A stretch of 64,000 bases of DNA, taken from the NCBI GenBank assembly GCA_964609215.1, contig CAZSQZ010000005.1, forward strand, positions 62,001 through 126,000, given 5' to 3'. The notes beneath the pieces were generated by a model. It worked only from the letters and a program-made list of their open reading frames with translations. It was not told the origin of the DNA and did no database searches. Every line of letters starts with the position of its first letter. Positions within the stretch are counted from its first letter, which is position 1. This document shows positions 35,794-44,120 of the stretch, piece after piece. The DNA comes from JABDKJ01 sp964609215 (lineage in GTDB: Bacteria > Bacteroidota > Bacteroidia > Flavobacteriales_D > JABDKJ01). The position numbers and the translations under genes were made by a program.

Positions 35794-37087
35794 TTATTTC
35801 CTCTTTAGGTTCTTCATAAATCATTACTGTCAAAATCATTATCAGAATAATGGTAAAAGGATTTAGACTCGCAGTTAACCAGGATTCAAAACTTACCGAA
35901 AAAATCAAAGCATAAAAAATGGGCCATGCCATAACGGATTTCTTAGATGCTTTTATAAAGGTTATTACTAGTCCCACACAATAAAGAACTACTCCAATTA
36001 CACCTGTATCTAACCAGAAAGTCAAAAAAGACTGATGTGCATTACCTAAATGCCCTCTTCTAGAAAGCAAATGAAAGTTTTCTTTAAATAGTGTTTCTGT
36101 ATAATTAAAGCCCTTTCCAAAAGTAAAAGAGGAATAACTGGATTGAATTTCTTGCCAAGCAAAGCCCCAGGCGATAATCCGTCCTGAACCTTCAAGAAGT
36201 GTGTCTTTTCTAAAATAATTATCAAGCCCCAGAATTTCTATACCACTAATAATCAACTCAAAAATTTGATCGTAAAGAAATAGAATGGAACAAAACAATA
36301 AAAAACCAACAAAGCCCGAGATGAAATATATTCTGCTAAAGAGGAAATAAATGAAAACGGAAAAGATTGCAGACCTTGTTTGACTGTAGGCTAAAACTCC
36401 TAAAATAATTATGTAAAAAACCCATTTTTCGGTCTTGGAAAAAACCAATTTATCTTTGCTTAAGGCGACCTCAAAGAATATAAAGAGAAGCATGCAAAAG
36501 ATTCCCAAACCATTTGTATTCCCAAAAAAACCTCTAAAACGTTCTTCAAGAAATGCTTTTTCACCGACAAAAAAGGCATAAGCCAAACATGCCAAAAGAA
36601 TGATGGCTCCAAAATAGACCACACTTCTAAGAAAATTGTTCCTTTCAAATTTCATGGACCAATTGACCAGATAGGGAACTAAGAATAGCAAAAGTGCATA
36701 GGACAAGGTCTTTTGAAAACACACTCCAATTCCTGGAGAAAAAATAATCACCACAAAACTCCAAAATATGAAAGGAAGAAAGCTTTTGATAATAGGGTTT
36801 CCAACGGCAATAATGGATTTCCTTTTTATAAAAAAGCCTAAGGCTACGAGTAAAATAAAAAGAGGCTTTATAGTCTTCGCAAATTCTAAACTGTAGACAC
36901 TACTGTCACTGAGAATTAGAATAAACCAAAAACCCAATAACATCTCTAGTAAATAGTTTCTTCTTATGAAAAGTAAAGTTGTTAGAGGAATAAAAGCCAA
37001 ATAGGTTGGACCTAGAAATGCTCCTACAATAAGCCAAAGAAAGACTATTGCGAAAAATACTTTATTGAGTTTGAGGTGGGCAACCAA
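35783..37087 (-). CDS. O-antigen ligase/polymerase-like membrane protein (Wzy/WaaL)
   Basis: Inner-membrane protein of 434 residues with about eleven to twelve hydrophobic segments and one larger periplasmic loop (~residues 285-345, with 'SYSSFTFGKGFNYTETLF' and 'RRGHLGNAHQSFLTFWLDTG'). The conserved 'G(x)GxxY' and 'AHQSFL' motifs are those of the Wzy_C/O-antigen ligase family. It either joins the glycan to lipid A-core or polymerises repeats; the two cannot be separated by sequence. First gene of the operon. No Wzx flippase is seen in the window, so export must be encoded elsewhere. Confidence 0.88.
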   Translation of the reverse strand: MVAHLKLNKVFFAIVFLWLIVGAFLGPTYLAFIPLTTLLFIRRNYLLEMLLGFWFILILSDSSVYSLEFAKTIKPLFILLVALGFFIKRKSIIAVGNPIIKSFLPFIFWSFVVIIFSPGIGVCFQKTLSYALLLFLVPYLVNWSMKFERNNFLRSVVYFGAIILLACLAYAFFVGEKAFLEERFRGFFGNTNGLGIFCMLLFIFFEVALSKDKLVFSKTEKWVFYIIILGVLAYSQTRSAIFSVFIYFLFSRIYFISGFVGFLLFCSILFLYDQIFELIISGIEILGLDNYFRKDTLLEGSGRIIAWGFAWQEIQSSYSSFTFGKGFNYTETLFKENFHLLSRRGHLGNAHQSFLTFWLDTGVIGVVLYCVGLVITFIKASKKSVMAWPIFYALIFSVSFESWLTASLNPFTIILIMILTVMIYEEPKEEISEA

Positions 37088-37194
37088 AAATTTAGAATAA
37101 GGGCAAATATATACCTTTAGGTGTTCAAATTGTTGCTATATCGAATCTGTTTAAAATAGAATTATGTGATATTTCAGTGATTGGGCCATATTTA

Positions 37195-37202
37195 TAGCTT
37201 TG
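37195..37202 (+). promoter_or_regulatory. -7 box TAGCTTTG
   Basis: Exact TAnnTTTG match 17 bases before ATG 37220, in the divergent region between the polysaccharide operon and the YdcF-like gene. It lies downstream of the alternative TTG at 37181, which supports the ATG as start. Confidence 0.5.
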
Positions 37203-37219
37203 TTAAACCAAATCGATAC

Positions 37220-37981
37220 ATGTTCTATTACTTATCCAAACTTCTGGACTTTTTACTTCAACCTTCTTTTTGGGTCTTTCTGTTCATAGTATTGGCCTTC
37301 CTTAAGAAGAACAAACGGAAGAGGTTTATTGGGATAGCATTGTTATTGTTTTTCGTTTTCGGGAATTCATTTATTTACAATTTAGCGATGAAGGGTTTGG
37401 AAGCAAAGCCTATTCAAAAAGATGCATTTGCATCAAATGCAGATGCGGTCTTGCTGTTAGGTGGCTACGGCCGTTATGGTCATCAAAAAAAATCATTGGA
37501 ACTTAATGAAGCTGCTGATAGAATTGCGGAATCTCTGGCACTCTATCACTCAAAAAAAATTAAAAAGATTATCGTTTTAAGTGGTGCCTCTTCTAGTGCA
37601 TTTCCAGAACAGAAAGAAGCAAACCTCAGCAAATCCTATTTGTTAAAATGTGGTGTAAAAGACAAAGATATCCTAGTTGATTCCAGTTCATTAAATACTT
37701 TTCAGAATGCAGAAAACGCAAAACAAATTATTGAAAAGAATAATCTAAAAGGCCCTTTTTACCTCATTACATCAGCGTTTCATATGAGAAGAGCAAAAGC
37801 ATGTTTTGATAATCAAAATATCAACACCATTCCTTTAGCAACGGATTATTACAGCACAGTTGAGACCTTTGATCTGGAATATCATCTTCTTCCAAATACC
37901 CAAACATTGGTGGATTGGAAAATTATTTTCAAAGAGATTGTGGGATATTGGGTTTATGATTTAAAGGGCTATATAGATTAA
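37220..37981 (+). CDS. YdcF/SanA-like DUF218 membrane protein
   Basis: A 253-residue protein with two N-terminal membrane segments followed by a periplasmic DUF218 domain: 'ADAVLLLGGYGRYG', 'KIIVLSGASSSAFPEQKEA', 'SSSLNTFQNAENAKQII', 'YLITSAFHMRRAKACF'. ElyC and SanA of this family affect envelope and peptidoglycan precursor metabolism. The ATG at 37220 is used. The deacetylase gene follows after 17 bases. Confidence 0.85.
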   Translation: MFYYLSKLLDFLLQPSFWVFLFIVLAFLKKNKRKRFIGIALLLFFVFGNSFIYNLAMKGLEAKPIQKDAFASNADAVLLLGGYGRYGHQKKSLELNEAADRIAESLALYHSKKIKKIIVLSGASSSAFPEQKEANLSKSYLLKCGVKDKDILVDSSSLNTFQNAENAKQIIEKNNLKGPFYLITSAFHMRRAKACFDNQNINTIPLATDYYSTVETFDLEYHLLPNTQTLVDWKIIFKEIVGYWVYDLKGYID

Positions 37982-37985
37982 ATTC

Positions 37986-37993
37986 TATTTTTG
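37986..37993 (+). promoter_or_regulatory. -7 box TATTTTTG directly before the PIG-L gene
   Basis: Exact TAnnTTTG match, five bases before TTG 37999. It has the same arrangement as the boxes at 6387 and 28525, so the mRNA may begin at the start codon. Confidence 0.45.
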
Positions 37994-37998
37994 TTCTA

Positions 37999-38631
37999 TT
38001 GAAAGAAGCTAAAAATATACTCGTACTTGCCCCTCACCCGGATGATGCAGAATTTGGTTGTGGAGCATCTATACACAGGTGGTCAAATGAAGGAAAAAAT
38101 GTCTGGATAGCCACCTTTTCTGCTTGTGTTAAGTCTTTGCCCAAGGGCTTAGAAAGCGATACTTTGTACAAGGAAATGAGCAAATCAATAGCGCATTTGA
38201 AAGTAGATTCTGAATGCATTAAGCATTTTGATTTTCCAGTTAGAGAATTTCCAAAATACAGACAAGAAATTTTAGAAGAACTGATAAAAATGAGAAAGGA
38301 AATTGATCCTGGTTTAATTCTTATTCCAGCTTCTTTCGATATCCACCAAGATCATAAAACCATTCATGAGGAAGGCGTAAGAGCTTTTAAAGGCAGAAAA
38401 GTATTGGGCTATGAATTGCCATGGAATAATATTCAAAGCACCATAGATTTTCATGTTAAGGTTTCAGAGGAAAATATGAATGCAAAAGAAAATGCCGCTG
38501 CATGTTATGCCTCTCAAAGTCATAGACCTTATACAAAAGCTGGGTTTTTTAAAGCATTGGCAACAATTAGAGGAGTCCAGGCAGGAACAGCCTATGCCGA
38601 AGGTTTTGAGCTGATTAAGTGGAATTCTTAG
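37999..38631 (+). CDS. PIG-L/LmbE family N-acetylglucosaminyl deacetylase
   Basis: A 210-residue zinc-dependent deacetylase. The metal motif 'APHPDDAEFGCG' is at residues ~11-22 and the third ligand is in 'PASFDIHQDHKTIHEE'. Start is TTG 37999 (TTGAAAGAAG). Family members deacetylate GlcNAc conjugates in bacillithiol, lipid or polysaccharide synthesis. A bacillithiol role (BshB) would link with the DinB/YfiT-like protein at 17463, but the nearby polysaccharide operon is an equally good context. Confidence 0.87.
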   Translation: MKEAKNILVLAPHPDDAEFGCGASIHRWSNEGKNVWIATFSACVKSLPKGLESDTLYKEMSKSIAHLKVDSECIKHFDFPVREFPKYRQEILEELIKMRKEIDPGLILIPASFDIHQDHKTIHEEGVRAFKGRKVLGYELPWNNIQSTIDFHVKVSEENMNAKENAAACYASQSHRPYTKAGFFKALATIRGVQAGTAYAEGFELIKWNS

Positions 38632-38684
38632 ACCTTTTATTTTAAGTTCTTATTAGCCTAAGTCACCCATTTAGAATTAAACGA

Positions 38685-39431
38685 TTGAAAGCAAAATATG
38701 ATAAAATAGGAGTCAATTATGCAAAAAAGCGTAAAAGTGATCCCAAAGTAGCTGCACAAATTTTTAAAAGACTTGAAGGGGCGGAAAGGATAATCAATAT
38801 TGGAGCGGGTTCTGGATCCTATGAGCCAGATCATGTTAATCTGGTTGCAGTTGAGCCTTCTATAGAAATGATCAATCAGCGCAACCCGAATGCTCACCCT
38901 GTGATTCAAGGAAGTGCAGAATCTTTGCCTTTTCCAGACAATAGCTTTACGCATGCACTGACTATCTTATCCATGCATCATTGGCAAAATAGAGAATTGG
39001 CCTTTAAGGAGATAAATAGAGTTGCTACAGAACGATTTGTTGCTGTTTCATGGAATCCAGATTCTAAACCTTTTTGGTTGACCAGAGACTATTTTCCTGA
39101 AATCATTGAATTGGACAAAAAAATATTTCCAACTGCGGAAGAAATTGCTGGTCACTTTGATGATGTAGAAGTAAACCCATTGCTAATTCCTGAAGACTGT
39201 ATGGATGGATTTTTGGCTGCGTATTGGAAAAGACCTTCCGCTTACTTGGACGTTTCGGTCAGAAATTCAATCTCTACTTTTTCAAAGCTTCCAAACATTT
39301 CAAATAATCTTGCAAAGCTGGAATCGGATATCAAAAGCAATAAATGGTTTGACACCAACAAATCAATCCTGGATAAGTCATCATTAGACGCTGGTTACAT
39401 AATCATTACTGGAAAAATTAAAGAGACATAA
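38685..39431 (+). CDS. Class I SAM-dependent methyltransferase
   Basis: A 248-residue methyltransferase: 'YDKIGVNYAKKRKSDPKV' N-terminus, motif I 'IINIGAGSGSYEP', 'VAVEPSIEMINQRNP', and 'FPDNSFTHALTILSMHHW'. This is the UbiE/BioC-like Methyltransf_11 type; the substrate is unknown. Start TTG 38685. It follows the PIG-L gene by 53 bases on the same strand. Confidence 0.87.
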   Translation: MKAKYDKIGVNYAKKRKSDPKVAAQIFKRLEGAERIINIGAGSGSYEPDHVNLVAVEPSIEMINQRNPNAHPVIQGSAESLPFPDNSFTHALTILSMHHWQNRELAFKEINRVATERFVAVSWNPDSKPFWLTRDYFPEIIELDKKIFPTAEEIAGHFDDVEVNPLLIPEDCMDGFLAAYWKRPSAYLDVSVRNSISTFSKLPNISNNLAKLESDIKSNKWFDTNKSILDKSSLDAGYIIITGKIKET

Positions 39432-39434
39432 TTA

Positions 39435-39486
39435 TCAAGCTCAATTGTCAAGCTCAATTGTCAAGCTCAATAGTCAAGTTCAATTA
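39435..39486. repeat. Four tandem copies of a 13-bp unit (TCAAGCTCAATTG)
   Basis: Copies at 39435, 39448, 39461 and 39474; the first two are identical and the last two differ at one to three positions. It then degrades into TCAATTATCAATCATTA-type sequence up to the convergent stop at 39514. It sits between two convergent genes, with no spacers, so it is not a CRISPR array. Confidence 0.85.
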
Positions 39487-39513
39487 TCAATTATCAATCA
39501 TTAACTATCAATT

Positions 39514-41379
39514 TCAATTCTTCTCCTGATAAAAGAAATCGTCCCCTCCTCCAGTAGCTCCAGAAATGTTATTGGAACGATCGGTATCTGCCATTCTCAT
39601 TGTAGGGTCTATCTCTATGGCATCTATTAAACTTGCTGGATAGTTAACAGACAAAACATAACCAGGATGAGTCCAAGGCCAATCTGGAGCAGTAATTGTT
39701 TTTACTCCATTTATTGATTCTTCTTTTTCTCCCCTCATTATTCTTAAGGGAATAGTATACTGAATAACATTTCCATCTACCATATAAATCATAACATCCA
39801 CTGGCATTATCATATCTCCTTTTCGTTCAATATAAATGTTAGTTTTAGTTCCATCCGCTTGAACATCGGAAACCGCATAATCAATGGTCTTCTTGCTGGA
39901 AACAAAATATTCATGATACCAATCCAGTTCCAAACCACTTACTTTTTCAGCAATACGTATAAAGTCCTTATCCGTTGGATGCTTAAATTTCCATTCATTA
40001 AAATAGCGCAGCATGGTCTCAGCCAACGCTTTTTCACCAATTATATATTCCAGTTGCTTTAAAAAAACTTCTCCCTTGCTATATGCGTTTACACCATAAG
40101 CTCTATTGGTAATATAATGATCTGCATGTGTATCCATGCCTTCATCTTTTCCATCTCTAACTAAATTCAAGTAAGATTGATACGATCTAAAATGAGCGTT
40201 TATGGGTTCTTCAGAAGGAGGATACAATTGATTCATTATAATGGTCGAAGCATAAGTAGTAAAACCTTCATCCATCCACGGGTAAAGTGCCTCGTTGGTA
40301 CCTAAAATCATTTGATACCAAGAGTGCATAACTTCATGAACAGTCACACCAACCAGACTTCTTTCTTTTCTATTTCCTGTAATCAATGTAGCCATAGGAT
40401 ATTCCATTCCTCCATCGCCTCCTTGAATGATAGCATATCTTTTGTAAGGATATTGACCAAATTGCTTACTGGCCAGTCGGAATATCTCTGGAGTTTTTTC
40501 CTGAAGAGTTTTCCAATTCTTTTTTATTGCGTCATCATCCAAATAGAAAAAATGAAATTCAAGATCTCCATCCTTTACCACATCATGGATGTAATTAGGG
40601 TCTGCAGCCCAGACAAAATCGTGTACATTTTCCGCTCTAAAGTGCCAATTCAATTTGCCCTTCTTTGCTTTGCCTTCCGCATCTGAATAACCATGTCCAA
40701 TTTGATCTTTATTCAGTAATATTCCTGTTGCTCCAACCGTATAGTCTTTATCAATATTAATCTTTACATCAAAGTCTCCCCATACACCATGAAATTCTCT
40801 TCCTATGTAAGGGTTTGCATGCCAACCTTGCTTATCGTATTCGCAAAGTTTTGGATACCATTGAGCCATAGAAAAGTCAATACCTTCAGAATTGTTTCTG
40901 CCTGACCGTCTAATTTGAACAGGAACTTGCGCCTTCCAACCCATTGAAAATTGACAAGTTTTACCGGGTAACAATTCGTCCAAAAGGCTTACTTCACATA
41001 TTGTTCCTACCGTCTCAAAATCAAGAGGCTTTCCTTCTTGTCTAACATCTCTGACATCTATATACCCTATTTGCGACTCATCCAGTTGAGCAATTCTTGC
41101 TCCTACTCTTCTATCAGGATCTTCAATGGTTCTGCTTCTAATATCCATCATGGAACCAGGTTGAAATGCATTAAAATACAAATGAAAAAAGATGCGATCC
41201 AGTGTATCAGGAGAATTATTGGTATAGGTAAGATACATTGAGCCATCATATTGATAGTTCTTTGCATCTACTTCAATTTCCATCATATACTCCACTCTTT
41301 GCTGCCAATAATCTCCTCCTTGAGCAGAAATAGAAATGCTGAGAACAATTAAAACTAGGGCTAAAAAAATATTTTTCAT
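39514..41379 (-). CDS. M1 family zinc metallopeptidase (aminopeptidase-like), secreted
   Basis: A 621-residue protein with signal peptide (MKNIFLALVLIVLSISISAQ). The gluzincin motif is complete: HEVMH (His348, Glu349, His352) and Glu371 after 18 residues. The exopeptidase motif reads GGMEYP (323-328) in place of GAMEN, as in many Bacteroidota M1 proteins. The N-terminal ~200 residues form the usual beta-sandwich. It is predicted to act in the periplasm or at the surface on peptides. No T9SS sorting domain is seen. Confidence 0.92.
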   Translation of the reverse strand: MKNIFLALVLIVLSISISAQGGDYWQQRVEYMMEIEVDAKNYQYDGSMYLTYTNNSPDTLDRIFFHLYFNAFQPGSMMDIRSRTIEDPDRRVGARIAQLDESQIGYIDVRDVRQEGKPLDFETVGTICEVSLLDELLPGKTCQFSMGWKAQVPVQIRRSGRNNSEGIDFSMAQWYPKLCEYDKQGWHANPYIGREFHGVWGDFDVKINIDKDYTVGATGILLNKDQIGHGYSDAEGKAKKGKLNWHFRAENVHDFVWAADPNYIHDVVKDGDLEFHFFYLDDDAIKKNWKTLQEKTPEIFRLASKQFGQYPYKRYAIIQGGDGGMEYPMATLITGNRKERSLVGVTVHEVMHSWYQMILGTNEALYPWMDEGFTTYASTIIMNQLYPPSEEPINAHFRSYQSYLNLVRDGKDEGMDTHADHYITNRAYGVNAYSKGEVFLKQLEYIIGEKALAETMLRYFNEWKFKHPTDKDFIRIAEKVSGLELDWYHEYFVSSKKTIDYAVSDVQADGTKTNIYIERKGDMIMPVDVMIYMVDGNVIQYTIPLRIMRGEKEESINGVKTITAPDWPWTHPGYVLSVNYPASLIDAIEIDPTMRMADTDRSNNISGATGGGDDFFYQEKN

Positions 41380-41466
41380 TTAAATTATTTGTTGAAAGCT
41401 ATCAAAAGCTATTCCGAATTTCACGTAAAAGTCCGAAATTTGACGGATAAACAAAATTTGAAAGGC

Positions 41467-41769
41467 ATGTTTGGAGACTTAATGGGAAAAATTGGCAGTA
41501 TGAAATCTAAAATGGAAGAGGTAAAAAACCGTCTTTCAAATATTACTGTTCAGGGAGAATCATCTAATGGAAAGGTAAAAATTGAAATGGATGGAAATAA
41601 ACTAATGAAAGACATTTCAATTAACTACGATCTTAAAACAGTAGACTCTGAAGAGTTGAATGACATGATTGTTCAAGCCACAAATAGAGCGATAGAACAA
41701 GCGGAAAAAATGTATGAAGCAGAGATGGCAGCATCTGCAAAAGATTTCCTTCCAGGAATGGGTTTATGA
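41467..41769 (+). CDS. ebfC: YbaB/EbfC family nucleoid-associated DNA-binding protein
   Basis: A 100-residue protein starting at ATG 41467 (MFGDLMGKIGSMKSKMEEV), with a possible TTG three codons earlier; a longer frame back to 41389 is not family-like. It has the coiled N-terminal helix, central strands 'GKVKIEMDGNKLMKDISI' and C-terminal helix 'LNDMIVQATNRAIEQAEKMY' of YbaB dimers. It binds DNA non-specifically. Its stop overlaps the ATG of the next gene (ATGA). Confidence 0.88.
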   Translation: MFGDLMGKIGSMKSKMEEVKNRLSNITVQGESSNGKVKIEMDGNKLMKDISINYDLKTVDSEELNDMIVQATNRAIEQAEKMYEAEMAASAKDFLPGMGL

Positions 41770-42338
41770 CCAAAAAAGAAATAAGAAAATTATTCCTTGA
41801 AAAAAGAAAGAGCCTTCATTCAGACACTTTTCAAAAACTAAATGAATCGCTCATTAGAAACGCAACTGATGCACTTGACTATCAAGACAAGGTCATTCAT
41901 TTATTTCTAACGATTGAGAAGCAAAGGGAACCCAAGACCTTTGAGTTAAAAAGAAAAATTGAATCAAAGAACAATGGTATTACTTGGGTACTGTCCAAAA
42001 GCAATTTTAAAGATTTGAGTCTTGAGCACTTTATTTGGAATACTGAAACTACGGTTGTAAAAAATCATATGGGTATTCCTGAACCTATTGATGGTAAGTC
42101 TATATCAGAGCAAAAATTAGACGTTGTTTTTGTGCCATTACTCGTAGCTGACAAGAAGGGTTTTCGTGTGGGGTATGGAAAAGGCTTTTATGATCGTTTT
42201 CTATCAAAGTGCAGAAAAGATTGCATTAAAATCGGTTTATCTATTTTCGAGCCAATTAGCGCAATTGAAGATTTAAATGAATTCGATATTGCTTTAGATT
42301 ATGTAGTCAGTCCAGAACAAATCTTAAAAATTGCTTAA
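41766..42338 (+). CDS. 5-formyltetrahydrofolate cyclo-ligase
   Basis: ATP-dependent conversion of 5-formyl-THF to 5,10-methenyl-THF in folate one-carbon metabolism. The 190-residue protein has the N-terminal 'TKKEIRKLFLEKRKSL', 'DVVFVPLLVADKKGFRVGYGKGFYDRFL' region with the nucleotide-binding GYGKGFYDR, and C-terminal 'EFDIALDYVVSPE'. It is coupled to ybaB by a 4-base overlap. Confidence 0.92.
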   Translation: MTKKEIRKLFLEKRKSLHSDTFQKLNESLIRNATDALDYQDKVIHLFLTIEKQREPKTFELKRKIESKNNGITWVLSKSNFKDLSLEHFIWNTETTVVKNHMGIPEPIDGKSISEQKLDVVFVPLLVADKKGFRVGYGKGFYDRFLSKCRKDCIKIGLSIFEPISAIEDLNEFDIALDYVVSPEQILKIA

Positions 42339-42415
42339 GTGCTATTTCGGTTCTCCTGTTAATCTTTGCTCTAATAAAACTGAATAAGAAGCATTAAGTT
42401 TTCTAATTTGCACTA

Positions 42416-43372
42416 GTGAATTCAGAAGAGTATATCGAGGGAATTTTAGGAGCTAATCGAATGCTTTTGGGCAAAGCCATTACGCTTGTTGAAAGCACTT
42501 TGGAAAGTGATCAAATTTTGGCAGAAGAAATTCTGGCTCAATGCATTCCCTATAGCGGTAAAAGTGAACGAATTGCAGTTTCTGGTTCTCCGGGAGTAGG
42601 AAAAAGTACGTTTATAGAGCATTACGGACTTAGATTGATTAAAGAAGGTCATAAAGTTGCGGTGCTTGCAATAGATCCTAGCTCTCAAAACACCGGGGGA
42701 AGCATCTTAGGAGATAAAACCAGAATGGAAGAATTATCTGGAAACGAAAATGCTTTTATCCGTCCTTCACCAGCATCCGATGCCTTGGGTGGCGTTGGTC
42801 ACAAGACCAGAGAAAGCATTTTACTATGTGAAGCTGCAGGATTTAACAAAATAATCATTGAAACAGTAGGTGTTGGTCAATCTGAAATTGCTGCGTCAAG
42901 AATGTCCGATCTTTATTTGGTTTTGGTTTTAGCAGGAGCGGGAGATGAATTACAAGGAATTAAAAGAGGTATTATAGAATTAGCTGACATGTTAGTCGTT
43001 AATAAAGCGGATGGAGATAATATTAATAATGCAAAAAAGGCTAGACGATCATACTTAAATGCATTGCATTTGTTTCCTCCAAAATCATCTGGGCAAAAAG
43101 TAGAAGTTTTTACCGTTTCATCCATAGACGGAAATGGGATGGAAGAACTGCATAAAGGAATTGATCATTATTTTGAAACTGCAAAGAGTAATTCCTTTTT
43201 CATTGAAAAAAGACAGAAGCAAAAATTAATGTGGTTTGAAGATGCTATGAAAATGGAAATTCAGAGAAAGTATCTTCAAAAAGGAGGTATTTATTCGGAA
43301 ACCATGAAAAAAGTAGTTTCTGGAGAGTTGCATCCAAGATTAGCAGCAAAAAACCTTATTGAAAAACTCTAA
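42416..43372 (+). CDS. meaB: Methylmalonyl-CoA mutase-associated GTPase MeaB
   Basis: G3E-type GTPase chaperone that loads and protects the B12 cofactor of methylmalonyl-CoA mutase. The 318-residue protein has the P-loop GSPGVGKST (57-65), 'AIDPSSQNTGGSILGDKTRM', 'IIETVGVGQSE' (Walker B region) and 'VVNKADG' (NKxD). Start GTG 42416. A TAATTTG word lies 5 bases upstream. No mutase gene is in the window. Its stop overlaps that of the convergent gene by 4 bases. Confidence 0.93.
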   Translation: MNSEEYIEGILGANRMLLGKAITLVESTLESDQILAEEILAQCIPYSGKSERIAVSGSPGVGKSTFIEHYGLRLIKEGHKVAVLAIDPSSQNTGGSILGDKTRMEELSGNENAFIRPSPASDALGGVGHKTRESILLCEAAGFNKIIIETVGVGQSEIAASRMSDLYLVLVLAGAGDELQGIKRGIIELADMLVVNKADGDNINNAKKARRSYLNALHLFPPKSSGQKVEVFTVSSIDGNGMEELHKGIDHYFETAKSNSFFIEKRQKQKLMWFEDAMKMEIQRKYLQKGGIYSETMKKVVSGELHPRLAAKNLIEKL

Positions 43373-43893
43373 GAATTTTTCTCTCTTAGCTCCTCCTTCA
43401 AATAGTGAATTGCCACATCATGAGGAAGCTTCTCAACCTTAGTAGACATTTCCAAAAGTAATTTCCCTAAATCTTTTGCTGTTCCATTAGGCCCAACTTT
43501 ATTGGATGCGAGGTTTACTAAATTAATGGTTTCCTGACGGGCTTGCTTAATGGTTTTCCAAATTTCATCTGAAACGTAAATTTGTTGAGATAAATTGTGC
43601 TCATATTCTTCTCTAATCCCTCTAACCATATCTGACTGAAGAGCTTTTAAACTCATACCGTTTTTATGCGTTCTAAGTACCATATTGGTTGGATTGATTC
43701 GCTCTAAATAAAGAACCAATCTCTCATAAGCCTGATAGTTAATATGGCTTGGCTTTTCTTTTAATGGCTTAACGTTTTTATCTAAGCCCTGTATTACCTG
43801 AAATTGATCTAATAACTTCCTAAACATAAAATAGGCTACAAAAAGCACAATTATAGAAGGCATAAGATAGGCAAGTATTTCCACTAATTCCAT
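43369..43893 (-). CDS. Conserved Bacteroidota membrane-anchored protein (DUF7935-like)
   Basis: A 174-residue protein with one N-terminal membrane helix (VEILAYLMPSIIVLFVAYFMF) and a cytosolic helical domain (INYQAYERLVLYLERINPTN, SQQIYVSDEIWKTIKQA). I recognise it as a widespread uncharacterised family in the phylum, not a known function. It converges on meaB with a 4-base overlap and is divergent from the aminotransferase. Confidence 0.75.
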   Translation of the reverse strand: MELVEILAYLMPSIIVLFVAYFMFRKLLDQFQVIQGLDKNVKPLKEKPSHINYQAYERLVLYLERINPTNMVLRTHKNGMSLKALQSDMVRGIREEYEHNLSQQIYVSDEIWKTIKQARQETINLVNLASNKVGPNGTAKDLGKLLLEMSTKVEKLPHDVAIHYLKEELREKNS

Positions 43894-44067
43894 TGCAAAC
43901 GTTTTAATACGTACACTAATTAACGTAAAAAATGCGTATTGGATACTTTTAATAATTAGAATTTCAAGCTATTTATTATTCAAATAGTCTAATCCAATAA
44001 ATTTTTGACTTCTTAGAATGAAAAAACCTCAGTTTCTTTAAAATGGATGAGAAACTCTTTCATTATC

Positions 44068-44097
44068 AAGGCTTTAATTTTCCATTTTGAAAGCCTT
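44068..44097. repeat. 8-bp inverted repeat AAGGCTTT-N14-AAAGCCTT
   Basis: Perfect arms at 44068-44075 and 44090-44097, ending on the first base of the aminotransferase -7 box. Could be an operator. Confidence 0.45.
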
Positions 44098-44104
44098 ACA
44101 TTTG
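44097..44104 (+). promoter_or_regulatory. -7 box TACATTTG
   Basis: Exact TAnnTTTG match 16 bases before the ATG at 44121. It is expected to drive the aminotransferase-PfkB-UbiE run. Confidence 0.5.
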
Positions 44105-44120
44105 TCTTTTAAAATCTAGT

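Noticed and set aside
39435..39486. Possible CRISPR array
   Set aside because: The 13-bp units are directly adjacent with no spacers and no cas genes are nearby.
40312..40686. 124-aa plus-strand ORF inside the M1 peptidase gene
   Set aside because: It overlaps the zinc-motif coding region in antisense and shows no family features.
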